Source: Zopfochytrium polystomum (taxonomy: Eukaryota; Chytridiomycota; Chytridiomycetes; Chytridiales; Chytridiaceae). From it: a DNA stretch of 64,000 nt. The DNA lies in contig JAIVFJ010000076.1 in assembly GCA_025765615.1 (NCBI GenBank), forward strand, positions 186,001 through 250,000, read 5' to 3'. The translations under genes were made by a program, and so were the position numbers. Of the stretch, positions 33,170-43,570 are shown in pieces (position 1 is the first letter of the stretch; each line of letters opens with the position of its first letter). The notes beneath the pieces are model-generated. The model made no database searches. It was not told where the DNA came from and saw only the letters and a list, made by a program, of their open reading frames with translations.

Positions 33170-34546
33170 ATGATGAACTCTCAATCGTCATCGCGCTACT
33201 CGGTCGCGCACTTGCTGGTTCTCGTTGCCGCCGCCGCCGTCACGGCCCCCAAACTCGTTGCTGCCGTTACGTGCGGATCCGGCCTCTCGGCCTGCGGCGA
33301 CGCGTGCTACAACCCGTCTCAGTACACATGCATCGGGACGACGCTGTGCGCGGCGGGCTTCAAACTGTGCGGAACAGCGTGCTACGAGTAAGAACACTCA
33401 CCCCCCAACGACACGGCCTGCTCTAAAACGCGCTCCGAACTCCCCTCCCCGCCCATAATCCGTGCTCAAGCCCATCGCTGTACCACTGCTCCAGCGGAAC
33501 CCTCCTCCAAGGCGCCGAATCCTCGACGAGCACGGGCGCCTACAAGCCCGTCGACACCTTCTCCGGCTCCACCTTTTTCGACAACTTTGACTTCTTCACC
33601 GCTGCCGACCCGACCCACGGCACCGTCCAGTACATCAGCCAGTCCGCTGCCCAGTCCGCCGGCCTCATCTCCGCCGGCAACCCCACCGTCATCGCCGCTG
33701 ACTCGACAAACGTCCAGCCAAACGGCCGCCCGAGCGTTCGCATCACGTCAAAGAAGTCGTACAACACGGGCGTCTTTGTGTTCGATTTGAACCACATGCC
33801 CGCCGGATGCGGCACCTGGCCCGCCGTATGGATGCTCGGACCGAACTGGCCCGCTGGCGGCGAAATCGACATTGTCGAGGGCGTCAACGTCAACACCAAC
33901 AACCAGGTCACCCTCCACACCTCTGACGGCTGCGCTATCGACACGTCGCTGCAATCGCAGACCGGGACGACCCTCACCACCAGCTGCGTCTCGCCGGGCA
34001 CCGACAACTCGGGCTGCGGCGTGAGCGCGACCACCGCAAACACTTACGGCGCCGGGTTCAACTCGGCCGGCGGCGGCGTCTACGCGGCAGAGTGGACGAC
34101 TTCCGCCATCAAGGTCTGGTTCTTCCAGAGGGGCTCTGTCCCGTCCGACATTGCCGCCGGCGGCAACGTCACCCCCGCCAACTGGGGGACGCCCATGGCC
34201 CATTTCCCGCTCGGCGCGTCGTGCGCCGCTAGCCACTTTTCGAATATGCAGATCGTGCTGGACCTGACGTTTTGCGGGGATTGGGCTGGAAAGGTGTACG
34301 GTGAGTTGTTCTTGCCGTGCTGCTTTTATAACAATTTTGATGTTGCTTAAAAAAAAAAAGGCACGGGCTGCACCGGAGGCTCTGGCGACGCCGCCTGCCA
34401 GTATTTTGTAATCAACTACCCCCAGAGCTTCAAGGAGGCGTACTGGAGCATCAACTCGATCAAGACTTTTACGGTAAGGTTCCATTTTTTGTTTCTTCGA
34501 CGCCGTTGACACTCACCTTGAAACTCTCCTTCATCAGGCCGCCTGA
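33170..34546 (+). CDS. Secreted glycoside hydrolase family 16 (beta-1,3(4)-glucanase-like)
   Basis: Exons 33170-33387, 33495-34300, 34361-34473 and 34538-34546, 1146 nt, 381 residues. The N-terminus has a signal peptide (LLVLVAAAAVTAPKLVAA) followed by a short Cys-rich module (CGSGLSACGDACYN..CAAGFKLCGTACY). The GH16 core has the catalytic signature GGEIDIVEGVN (ExDxxE; the two Glu are nucleophile and acid/base), a preceding WPAVWMLGPNWPAG and the VTLHTSDGC strand. GH16 enzymes hydrolyse or remodel beta-1,3 or mixed-linked glucans in walls or food. The last exon encodes only Ala-Ala-stop. Intron 2 ends in an A-rich run (TTAAAAAAAAAAAG) instead of a pyrimidine tract. Confidence 0.87.
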
Positions 34547-35280
34547 AGATAACCTCATCAAAAAGATGCCGTTCCTTGATACGGTCTCTCTGTAGAAACA
34601 AAAGCCTGTTGCGTTCTTTTCCCGCAGTATTCTTACCTCACCGCCCTCTCTCTCTCCACGACTAACGACCTCTATGGTTTCCCTTTCGCCCCCAGTTTTC
34701 AATGTGACCTCAACCCATTATCCCTCTTATCCATCTCATTGTACAATAATTCCTTCCAGTCCATCTTTTGGCCACCCGCTATCACCGACGAAAAGAAAGA
34801 GAAAAAGAAAGAATCCATCGGAATGTCCAAACGCCGTTTGATGTGCGACTTGATTTTTTTCATTGCTTCGTGCTATGGGCGTGGAGGCGAAAAAAAGAGG
34901 CAGCAGCAGTTTTGCTGCGCTGTCACAAATCAATGACTTGTACCCGGCTGAGCCTCCTCGCGCCCGCTCTGCAGTGGTGGCGCTGAACGCCGGTGGGACA
35001 GTACACGGATCCGTGGCGAGGGAGTGTGCCAGCAGTCGATGCTCCGACAACCGTTGTCTGGTCGTCGCTCACTTGTCGGTTGGATTGTTGGTGTCTTGCT
35101 CTGGAAGGTGTCATTGTTGAACCTGTCAGTCGGAACGGGTGCGTTGTGAATCGTGATAAAAACTGACTTCCGAGGTAATCGTTTCAGGGATTCCATGTAA
35201 TGGGAATCTATATAATAAAAAAAACAAGGATTTGCGGCTAAACTGATTTTCTAATTGCAATTAGTGGAGCAGGGGGGGGG
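34547..35280. other. Intergenic, no supported gene
   Basis: 3' flank of the GH16 gene; short ORFs only. AT-rich with AATAAAA-type motifs near 35212. Confidence 0.45.
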
Positions 35281-35840
35281 TTAATTTTTTGTCTTTGGTG
35301 CCCAATCAAAAATCGGCGGAAAAATCGGAAAAGGAAGGAGCTCAATGCGTTGTCTGTCTCGGCGGAAAAATCGGGAAAGGAAGGAGCACAATGCGTTGTC
35401 TGTCTATCAGATTGTCTGTCTATCTCCCTGTCTGTAGGACTGGCAGTCAGTGGGCTGTCTGTCTCTCTGTCTGCCTTTCTATCTATTCGCTCTGTCTCTC
35501 TTCCTGTCTCTCTGCCGGCGTCTCTCACTCTGTCTCTCTGTCTCTCTTCTCGGTTTCTCTCCCTGTCTCTCTCTCCCTCTCCCTCTCTATCTCTCTCTCC
35601 CTGTCTCTCTCCCTCTCTCCCTCTCTCACTCACTCTCTCTCCCTGTTTCTCTCTCTCCCTGTCTGTAGGACTGGCAGTCAATTGGCTGTCTGTCTCTCTG
35701 TCTGTATCTCTATCGCTTCGCTCTCTCTCTCTGTCTCTCTTTCTCGGTTTCTCTCCCTGTCTCTCTGTCTGTCTCTGTCTCTCACTCTGTCTCTCTCTCT
35801 CTCTCTCTCTCCCTGTTTCACTCTCTCCCTCTCCCTCTCC

Positions 35841-35885
<45 letters not shown>

Positions 35886-37110
35886 CCTCTCCCTCACTCT
35901 CTGGGACTGACAGTCAACAGGCTGTCTGTCTCTCCATCTCTTCGCTCTGTTGCTCTCTCTCTCTCACTCTCTCTCTCTCTCTCCCTCTCTCCTCTCTCTC
36001 TCTCTCTTTCTCTATCCCTGTCCTTCTGTCTCTCGCTCTCTCTCTCTCTGTCACACACACACACACTCTCTCTCTCTCCTCTCTTTTGAGCAGGGGGGTT
36101 GAGGGGGGGCAGCAGCCCCCCCCAGGGGGCGGGAGCCCCCTGACTCAAAAACATATTTTCCTCCGTCTCTCTGTCTCTTCATTATCTCTCTATCTGTTTC
36201 ACTGTCTCTGTCTCTGCCCTCCCTGCAGTTCTTGGTTACTTTCTCGCTTGGGGGTGGGGCGACTCTGACCATGTCATTGGAGGCAGACCAACCCATCAGA
36301 CAAGGCAGCTGCAAGCCACTCGACACAACCACAGGAAGGTGTCAGGATAGACAAGTGAGGAGTCTCTTTCTCTCTCTCTATCTCTCTTGATCGATTGAGC
36401 AGGGGTGGAGGGGGGTGGGGAGCCCCCTGACGGAAAAAACAACCCAGATTCTCTCTCCCTCCCTCCCTCCCTCCCAACCTCTCTCTCTCACTCTCTCTCT
36501 TTTGCATTTCAATCATGCTCTAAAAACTAAAAATGGAATGAAGTCAACGGGCTGTCTGTCTAAAAGAGTGGCAGTCAACGGGTTGTCTGTCTATCTCCCT
36601 ATCTCTGGGAGTGGCAGTCAATGGGCAGTGTGTCTTGATATCTATCTCTCTGTCTCTTTGCAGTCTGTGCCTTGACAGGCGCTGTAGGGTACCTCTTCAA
36701 AACACTCCCTCTGTCTGTCTCCTTCTGAAGCAAGCTGCTCTACTCAAGGGACCAAAGTGTGCATCAGTGTCTCCAACTTTGTGTGAATGTTGCTTTTCCC
36801 CTTCTTTGAAGATTTGCAACCAACCCAAAGGGAGAAGCAAGGGGTGGAGGGGAGGCTGCAGCCACCCCTCCTTGGGGTCACTGGGAGGAGGAGCCAACTG
36901 AAATGGTATATCGGTTAATGATTTTGCAAAGTCAACGGGCTGTTGTCTATCTATCAATCAATGACTGCCTCTTTGTTTGAACTAAAGTCAACGGGCTGTT
37001 TGTGTTTCTCCCTCTGGGTTCTGTGAGCACTTTGGAGCCAGTGCCCAGCTGACTGTTGCATTCAACAGGCTGTCAGTCTTCCTGTTGCAGTCAAATGGGT
37101 TGCTCCATGA
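35281..37110. repeat. Composite satellite-like zone: CT microsatellite with a recurring GTCAACGGGCTGTCTGTC motif
   Basis: A CT-rich microsatellite (35400-36080) is punctuated by a recurring motif close to GGCAGTCAACGGGCTGTCTGTC near 35442, 35672, 35911, 36543, 36570, 36612, 36931, 36985, 37058 and 37086. A 46-bp tandem duplication (35314-35359 and 35360-35405) precedes it. G-rich blocks of GAGCAGGGG...GGGAGCCCCCTGA type occur near 35268, 36090-36140, 36397-36432 and 36840-36890. No ORF here is a credible gene. Confidence 0.8.
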
Positions 37111-37436
37111 GCGGCCAAAGGCTGCAAGGCCAGCACTCAGTTTGTCAGAGGTCCCAGGTTTGCCAGTGTGGCTGTGCTGAAAGACTGCGACTTCTCTCTC
37201 TTTCTGTCCCCCTTTGTCTGTCAGTGTGTCAGTGGCTTGGGGCTAACACTCCAAGCTTTGTTGGTCACTCTCTGCTTGGCCTGCCACACAATGTTCATTG
37301 TGGCATGCCACTCTCCTTTCAATCCAGGGACAGATTGCCTGTGTGTGGGACAACCAATATCCATTGAAGGCTTTGTCTTTTTTTTTTTATGTTTTTTGGC
37401 AAGGCTTACAAGTTGACGGGCATCCCCTAGTATTAT

Positions 37437-37858
37437 TGCAAAGTACAACTCTGCAAATTCTTTATCGGTCGCAGTCATTCTTGTTGGCAGTAGGTGTATT
37501 GGTTTTGTTAGATGGTTCTGCACAACCAGTATTGCGTCATAGCCATTCTCATCAGGCATGTCAGGGAGCAAGTCTATGCTGATGGCATCCACCGAGATGA
37601 AAGCGACTTGGAGGGGTTGAACACGTCCCTATTCGTGATTTCGTTCTTTCTTGGTTCGGCTGACAATCGTCGCAGGATTTGGTGCAGAGCTTGCAATCCT
37701 TCTCCATCCCTTGCCAGTACAATTTCTTGTTCAGCTTCGCCTACAATCTGACACCCCCAGGGTGCCCGGCCAACGAGGTTTCGTGGTATGCAGCAAGGAG
37801 GCGAGTTTGGACGTCTTTGCGTCGGGAACGTACCGTCGCCCGTCATAACTCAGTTCAT
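37437..37858 (-). mobile_element. Ty3/gypsy retrotransposon integrase relic
   Basis: On the minus strand an H2C2-like zinc-binding segment (AAYHETSLAGHPGGVRL, one stop, LNKKLYWQGMEKDCKLCTKS, CDDCQPNQ) is followed, in another frame, by the start of the rve integrase core (DAISIDLLPDMPDENGYDA, ILVVQNHLTKPIHLLPTRM, then TATDKEFAELYF). The first catalytic Asp region is present; the rest is missing beyond 37437. Frameshifts and a stop make it inactive. Confidence 0.75.
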
Positions 37859-37961
37859 CGTTTTCGTCGCTCCATTTCGGCAGTTTGTTTCGCAGCCTAT
37901 TTGGAACTGGTTCTTGTTTCTCTCCAAGTCTGGGCCTCAGGGTCTTGCAAGCATTCTTGAT

Positions 37962-38268
37962 TTACTGGAGGCCGAGTGGTTCCGGAAGAGCGCGGTTCAA
38001 GGCAACGCAAACGGCCAGTTCTAATTGGGTATCATGTACGAACGAGGTCTGGGCGTCAGGCAGGACCACAAGCTGGCTGTCGAGTGGTACCGAAAGAGCG
38101 CTCCAAGGGGATCCGAACGGGCAGTTTAGTCTGGGATTCATGTACGAACACGGCCTGGGCGTTGAGAAGGACCGCAAGCAGCCTGAGCAGCGGTTTCGAA
38201 AGAGCGCGCTCCAAGCCCATGCGGGAGTGCCTGAGGCGCACGGCCGGGAACGACTGATCTTTTGTTGA
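37962..38268 (+). pseudogene. Sel1-repeat relic
   Basis: Sel1-like units on the + strand, EAEWFRKSAVQGNANGQF, LGIMYERGLGVRQDHKLAVE, WYRKSAPRGS and LGFMYEHGLGVEKDRKQ, occur in three frames with stops between. They closely resemble the repeats of the intact kinase-Sel1 gene at 40-43.6 kb, which is on the opposite strand, so this is a duplicated and inverted fragment. Confidence 0.75.
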
Positions 38269-38936
38269 GATGAGGGCGGTGGGGGTCTCACACGAATATG
38301 CGTGGCCATGGAAGGAAAGGTTGCGCCGGCAGGTTCGGAAAGCGGGGGGCGGGGGGAACTCGTTTTGGATACGTGAGAATGGAGGTGTTGTTGTCTCTCG
38401 CGAGCGAGCAAGCGAGAGCGACCTTCGCGCGTGCGCACAGTGTACACACTCCCCCCTTTCCTCTGTCTCTCTCTCCCTCTTTCTCGCTGCCATAACAACG
38501 CCTCTCGTGAACAGTTGAACAAGGAGGGGAGGGCTACTGGAAGCCGAACCCTGTGGTTCGAAAAGGACGTTCTTCTCTCCAAGACGGAGGCCGCCTCCCC
38601 TGCCCCTTCTCCCTGCACTTTGTGCAACCCTGTGCAATACGTACGCTCGTGAGCCATGGCGATTTTACGGCCATTTCCAGATATTTTGCAGAATGTCGAT
38701 AAAATTTTCATGTGTCGATATTGCGGCACTATTTATCTGACATGACATGGGTTTGTGCCGCTTCATTGAATCAATTAGACCGAATCCAGACTCACGTTGA
38801 GCGGGACCAAAGTGGCGTGCGAAAGCGGATTGGACCGGGACGGCGTGCGGGATGCAGACGGGGCAGCGTTTGGGAATTCGGCAGTTGACTTCGTCTTTTG
38901 AACAGCAACGAGACACATTCACATAAAAAGAATGAG
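38269..38936. other. No supported gene
   Basis: Between the Sel1 relic and the small hairpin element. Mixed composition with a CT-rich patch near 38460; nothing recognised. Confidence 0.4.
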
Positions 38937-39088
38937 CAGTGCGGGACATCTTTTAACGGTTTCAACGTTAATCGACGCACTGTAGTGGGGAGAACTGATA
39001 TATCTTTGAAAATAGGGGCGTTAGTGTTAGTAGGGTCTGCTCTTTTCTTGTGTCGAGTGAATTTGCTTGTTTTTGATGTCCCGCACTG
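38937..39088. repeat. 152-bp segment with 14-bp terminal inverted repeats (possible MITE)
   Basis: CAGTGCGGGACATC at 38937-38950 is exactly inverted at 39075-39088. A TA follows the right end but not the left, so a Tc1/mariner-type target duplication is not intact. It could also be a chance hairpin. Confidence 0.4.
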
Positions 39089-39339
39089 TATCTCTCAAGA
39101 CACCTGTAAGCTGTAGAAGCGAAGAAAATCATCAGTGAAGGTTGGTTTCTTGTCGCAGTCGGGGGCAATCTTGAAGACCTTGGGATTGGAACGCTGCAAG
39201 CCCCATTTTTTCAGGGTTTTGCATTTCTCCTCTATTACTTTGATGCCCGACTTCACTCCATTCTCTCGTCGCTTTATGCGCTTAAGCTCACTCCCCTTCC
39301 TCCAGAAGGCCGCTGCAGCGAGGCACGCTTCAAAGACTT

Positions 39340-39500
39340 CACGTCGGACGAAGGGATCGCTGTCGAATTTTGCTGCAAACCAGAGACAAGCTTGCGGACG
39401 CGTTCAGCGTCCGTGAGGAAGACCATGAGCATGATGCAAGGTGGCACCGAGAGGAACACACATGACGTGATATTCTCGACTCCATGGGCGAGATGAGCGA
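39340..39500 (-). pseudogene. Relic of the last exon of the seven-pass membrane protein family
   Basis: Minus-strand reading FLSVPPCIMLMVFLTDAERV then RKLVSGLQQNSTAIPSSDV aligns with the last exon of the gene at 45.85-47.48 kb (FLAVSPSIMFLVLLTDAARV, SKLVSALQQTPTELTSSV). Upstream exons were not found here, and downstream the reading runs into unrelated sequence. Confidence 0.6.
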
Positions 39501-39619
39501 ACAAGACATGCAATCGATTGAAGGAGACCAAGGAGGCCGTGGCGTCAAGTTTGACCGTTCGAAATGTCGTCGCGAATGGAGCCGGCCTGAATAACTGCTA
39601 AAGTAAATGTCAGGCGGGA

Positions 39620-40083
39620 AGAAGACATTCTGAATGCCAGAATATACCTTCAAGGAAAAAGAAAACTTCAAAGTTAAAAACACTGGAAATAATTAAGGAT
39701 AAGGAATATATTTCGTGCACCTTTTCTTCTAAAATCCCCCTGTCCTTTTTTTTTTTAGCTTCTTTTTCTCACTCGTTCCGTTCCTGGTGACGGCCAGGCG
39801 TGCAGCATGTTTTTGCCCACTGGACCCGAAAATTCTGTTTGCCCAAGAGCGGACACATGCAAAGATAAAAAGCGAAGGAAAAAAAAGGAGAAAAAAAAAA
39901 ATAAAGGAATGAAAGAAAGAAGGAAAGGAAGGAGGTTTTTATTTTTTTTATTTTTTTTGGCGAATCGGGAAGGAAAGAGGCGGCTAGAGAACAAGATATT
40001 CATATTACATAATCTCTAAACTCCCTACAAAGGGCGGGACCAGACCTCGCACCGGAATCGATCCAGTTCCATCGCACAAGTGA
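39620..40083. other. Intergenic, A/T-rich
   Basis: 3' flank of the kinase-Sel1 gene. Contains T- and A-runs (39745-39757, 39880-39905, 39935-39960). No gene seen. Confidence 0.5.
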
Positions 40084-43000
40084 CTATTTTTTCTTGGTCA
40101 TTCGCTCCAGGTTCTTCTGCCCAGACTCGTTGCCTTGGAGCGCACTCTTCTGGTACCACTCGAAGGCCTGTTTGTGGTCCTTCTCAACACCCAGGCCATT
40201 CTCGTAAATGAATCCCAGATTGCACTGCCCGTCTGCATAGCCTTGGAGCGCGCTCTTCCGGTACCACTCAAGAGCCTGTTTGTGGTCCTGCTCAAGACCG
40301 AGGCCTGTCTCGTACATGACTCCCAGATTGTTCTGCGCAGTTGCATTGCCTTGGAGTGCGCTCTTCCAGAACCACTCGACAGCCTGTCTGTGGTCCTGCT
40401 CCACACCCAGGCCACTGTGGTACATGACCCCCAGATTGCACTGCCCACCTGCAATGCCTTGGAGCGCACTCTTCCAGTACCAGTCGACAGCCTGTTTGTG
40501 GTCCTGCTCAACACCAAGGCCATCTCGAAACATGGTTCCCAGATGGTTCTGTGCAGTTGCATCGCCTTGGAGTGCACTCTTCCAGTACAACTTGACAGCC
40601 TGTTTGTGGTCCTGCTCAACACCCAGGCCATAGTGGAACATGAATCCCAGATTGTTTTGCCCGCCTGCATTGCCTTGGAGTGCGCTCTTCTGGTACCATT
40701 TGACAGCCTGTTTGTGGTCCCGCTCAACGCCTAGCCCGTCTCGAAACATGGTTCCCAGATTGTTCTGCGCAGTTGCATTGCCTTGGAGTGCACTCTTCCA
40801 GTACCACTCGACAGCCTGTTTGTGGTCCTGCTTCACACCCAGGCCATTCTCGTACATGAATCCCAGATTGCACTGTCCGTCTGCATTGCCTTGGGGTGCG
40901 CTCTTCCAGTACCAGTCAACAGCCTGTTTGTAGTCCTGCTCAACACCCAGGCCTGTCTCGTAAATGACTCCCATATTGTTCTGTGCGGTTGCATTGCCTT
41001 GGAGTGCACTCTTCCGGAACCACTCAACAGCCTGTTTGTGATCCAGCTGAACACCCAGGCCAGTGTGGTACATGACCCCCAGATTGCACTGCCCACCTGC
41101 ATTGCCTTGGAGCGCACTCTTCCAGTACCAGTCGACAGCCTGTTTGTGGTCCTGCTCAACACCAAGGCCATCTCGAAACATGGTTCCCAGACTGTTCTGC
41201 GCAGTTGCATTGCCTTGGAGCGCGCTCTTCCAGTACCACTTGATAGCCTGTTTGTGGTCCTGCTCAACACCCAGGCCATAGTGGAACATGAATCCCAGAT
41301 TGTTCTGCCCGCCTGCATTGCCTCGGAGCGCGCTCTTCTGGTACCACTCAACAGCCTGTTTGTGGTCCTGCTCAGCACCCAGGCCTGTCTCGTACATGAC
41401 TCCCAGATTGTTCTGCGCAGTTTCATTGCCTTGGAGCGCACTCTTCTGGTACCACTCGACGGCCTGTATATGGTCCTGCTCAACACCCCAGCCCTCCTGG
41501 TACATGAGTCCCAGATTGCACTGCCCATCAGCATTGCCTTGGAGTGCGCTCTTACGGTACCACTCGATAGCCTGTTTGTAGTCCTGCTCAATATCGCGTC
41601 CGTAGTAGTACATATCTCCGAGCCGGTTTTGTGCGTCTGCGTCACCTGCCACCGCCTTCTGTTTGCAAGCCGAAAATTTGTCCTGGTTGTTCACGGAGCG
41701 AGTGCCTTTCGCACGGGCGCGAATGACGGGAGGTGGAGACGGTGAGGCGTTTGCGACGAAAAGGCCTAAAAAGAAAGCCAACGTCCTCACCGGCAGGAAA
41801 GCATGCCATGATTTCGTCGTCCGAGATTCGGTCGTCCGGGTGCTTCTTGCAGCAGTTCATGGCCAAATTGACGAGGAACGACAGCTCGGTGGGGACGTCT
41901 GCGGCCGTCGGGAGCGTCGGACGGTCACCGACAATCAAGGACTTTGCATCCAAGTAGTCGCCGTACGGGTTTTCGTCTTTCAAAAGTTCAAAGACGGTCA
42001 TTCCGAAGCTCCACGTGTCCGTCTTGGCGGTGAGTTGGCTCAAAGGCCCCGAGAGTTGCTCGGGTGAGCACCAGTTGAGGGTACCCTTGCTTTGTGTCGT
42101 GGTGGTGGACGACAGGCTGCCGATTCTGCGTGCGAGACCAAAGTCGCCGAGCGCAGCAGAGCCGTCGCTGCGTATGAGAATGTTGTTGCCTTTGACGTCG
42201 CGATGGACGATGTTCTGCTCGTGGATGTAGCGGAGTGCGTTGGCTGTGTCGCCGAGAATAGACACAATAGCTCTGCACCAATCTTCCTTCCTCTCGCGTA
42301 AACGGCCGAGATGTTTTCGAGCCGTGCCTGATCGTTAAAGCGGTTGTTTGTTAGCGTGTCGTTTCTCATGGAAAGGAAAACTAAATTCCATACTTTCACA
42401 CAGTTCCGAAACAAGAAGGTACTTGAGATTGGTGGAGACGCCAAAGAGGGTCAAAATGTTCGGATGGTCCGAAACGTCTTGCCACGCCCGAACTTCCTTC
42501 ACGATGTTGCTCTCAATCCGGTCGGGTGTGACATCATCAAACTTGAACACCTTGACGGCCACGAGCCCACGGCCAGCCAGCTTCCCCTTGTAGACGACCG
42601 ATGAAACGCCCCTTCCAAGGCGATAAATATCCTGCTCTATGAACTGAACGTCTCTTGAGCTGATCATCCACTGTTGCAGTTGAAGGTTGAACTGACTTTC
42701 CGCGGCGCCCACGACGGTGTTGACTTCGTCGTCAATTTCTTTCAGGTCGCTTTCTTCCAGCGAGACGTTGTCGAGTTGTGTTTCCTGACGAATCAGGCTG
42801 CGTTTTTCCCGGACGGCGAGCACCACGTCCGCAATCTTGTGGCGGACGTTGTCGGAGACGGCGTCGGTGAGCTTGGCGGTTTCGTCGATCGACGTTCTGC
42901 CAGATTTGATGGCCTGAAGCACTTCTTCCTTTGTCTGTTTGGATATGTCGAGGAGGAGGTTATAGTACTTTTCGGTATCGATTTTCATCTCAGAAACCGT

Positions 43001-43570
43001 GCCGTTGGTGGAAGCGATGACGGCGAAATTGACCGCCTGCATCTGCTCGCTGAGTTGCTTGCTGAAGTAAGCGAGTTCTTCCTTGATCTTTGGTGCGTGG
43101 AGCATGGCTGTGAAGAACGAAAGGTTTTTCTTGGTCGGAGGGGCCAGCCGCTCATTGAGGTACTCGGTGATCTGGTTGAGCAGTTTGACAAAGTCCGGTA
43201 TGGCGCGGTTGAAAGGGTCGACGGTCCATGAGCCGGTGTTGGAGGTGCGGATGAGGTAGCAGATGGATTGGGCGGCCGAAAAGCAGCGGTTGCCGAGCTC
43301 GCCGGCGGCTTTCTTGTTTGAGACGAGCTGGACGTAGTTCGCGGCGAGAAAGTCGAGGATGCCGACGAGGCCCCAGAGGAGCGGGCGGACGGGATCGGGG
43401 CAGACCGAGTTGAGGATGGCCCTTGCCGTCTTTGCACCGGCGTGGAAGCCTTTGGCAAGCTCGTGCACCTTTGTCTCCGCGCCGGAGAGCGGAAGGGGCG
43501 AAAGGGGCGGGAGCGGCTTGAAGGAGTAAGGGGTGGGGGAGGAGGGCGGGGAGGGGATCGCGGTCTCCAT
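40084..43570 (-). CDS. MLKL-type four-helix domain - protein kinase - Sel1 repeat protein
   Basis: Exons 43570-42394, 42327-41791 and 41765-40084; 3396 nt, 1131 residues, phases consistent. Residues ~30-190 form a helical domain (DPVRPLLWGLVGILDFLAAN; FVKLLNQITEYLNERLAPP; APKIKEELAYFSKQLSEQM) with the pattern of MLKL N-terminal-like (HeLo-related) bundles. A kinase domain follows (~320-570): LGRGVSSVVYKG, VAVKVFKF (VAIK Lys), VHRDVKGNN (HRD), LGDFGLAR (DFG) and CSPEQLSG, TKL-like. Then come about 14 Sel1 units of 36 residues, each like KSALQGNATAQNNLGVMYETGLGVEQDHKQAVEWY, ending KKK. MLKL kinases drive lytic cell death in animals; fungal HeLo-type proteins act in heterokaryon incompatibility. 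Function here is inferred. Intron 2 would be only 25 nt; otherwise a frameshift separates kinase and Sel1 parts. Confidence 0.82.

Noticed and set aside
35289..36089. 266-codon Ser/Leu-rich ORF
   Set aside because: Translation of a CT microsatellite.
40135..41745. Long + strand ORFs of 200-320 codons with repeated Leu/Val/Pro units
   Set aside because: Antisense of the Sel1 repeats; periodicity is inherited from the real gene.
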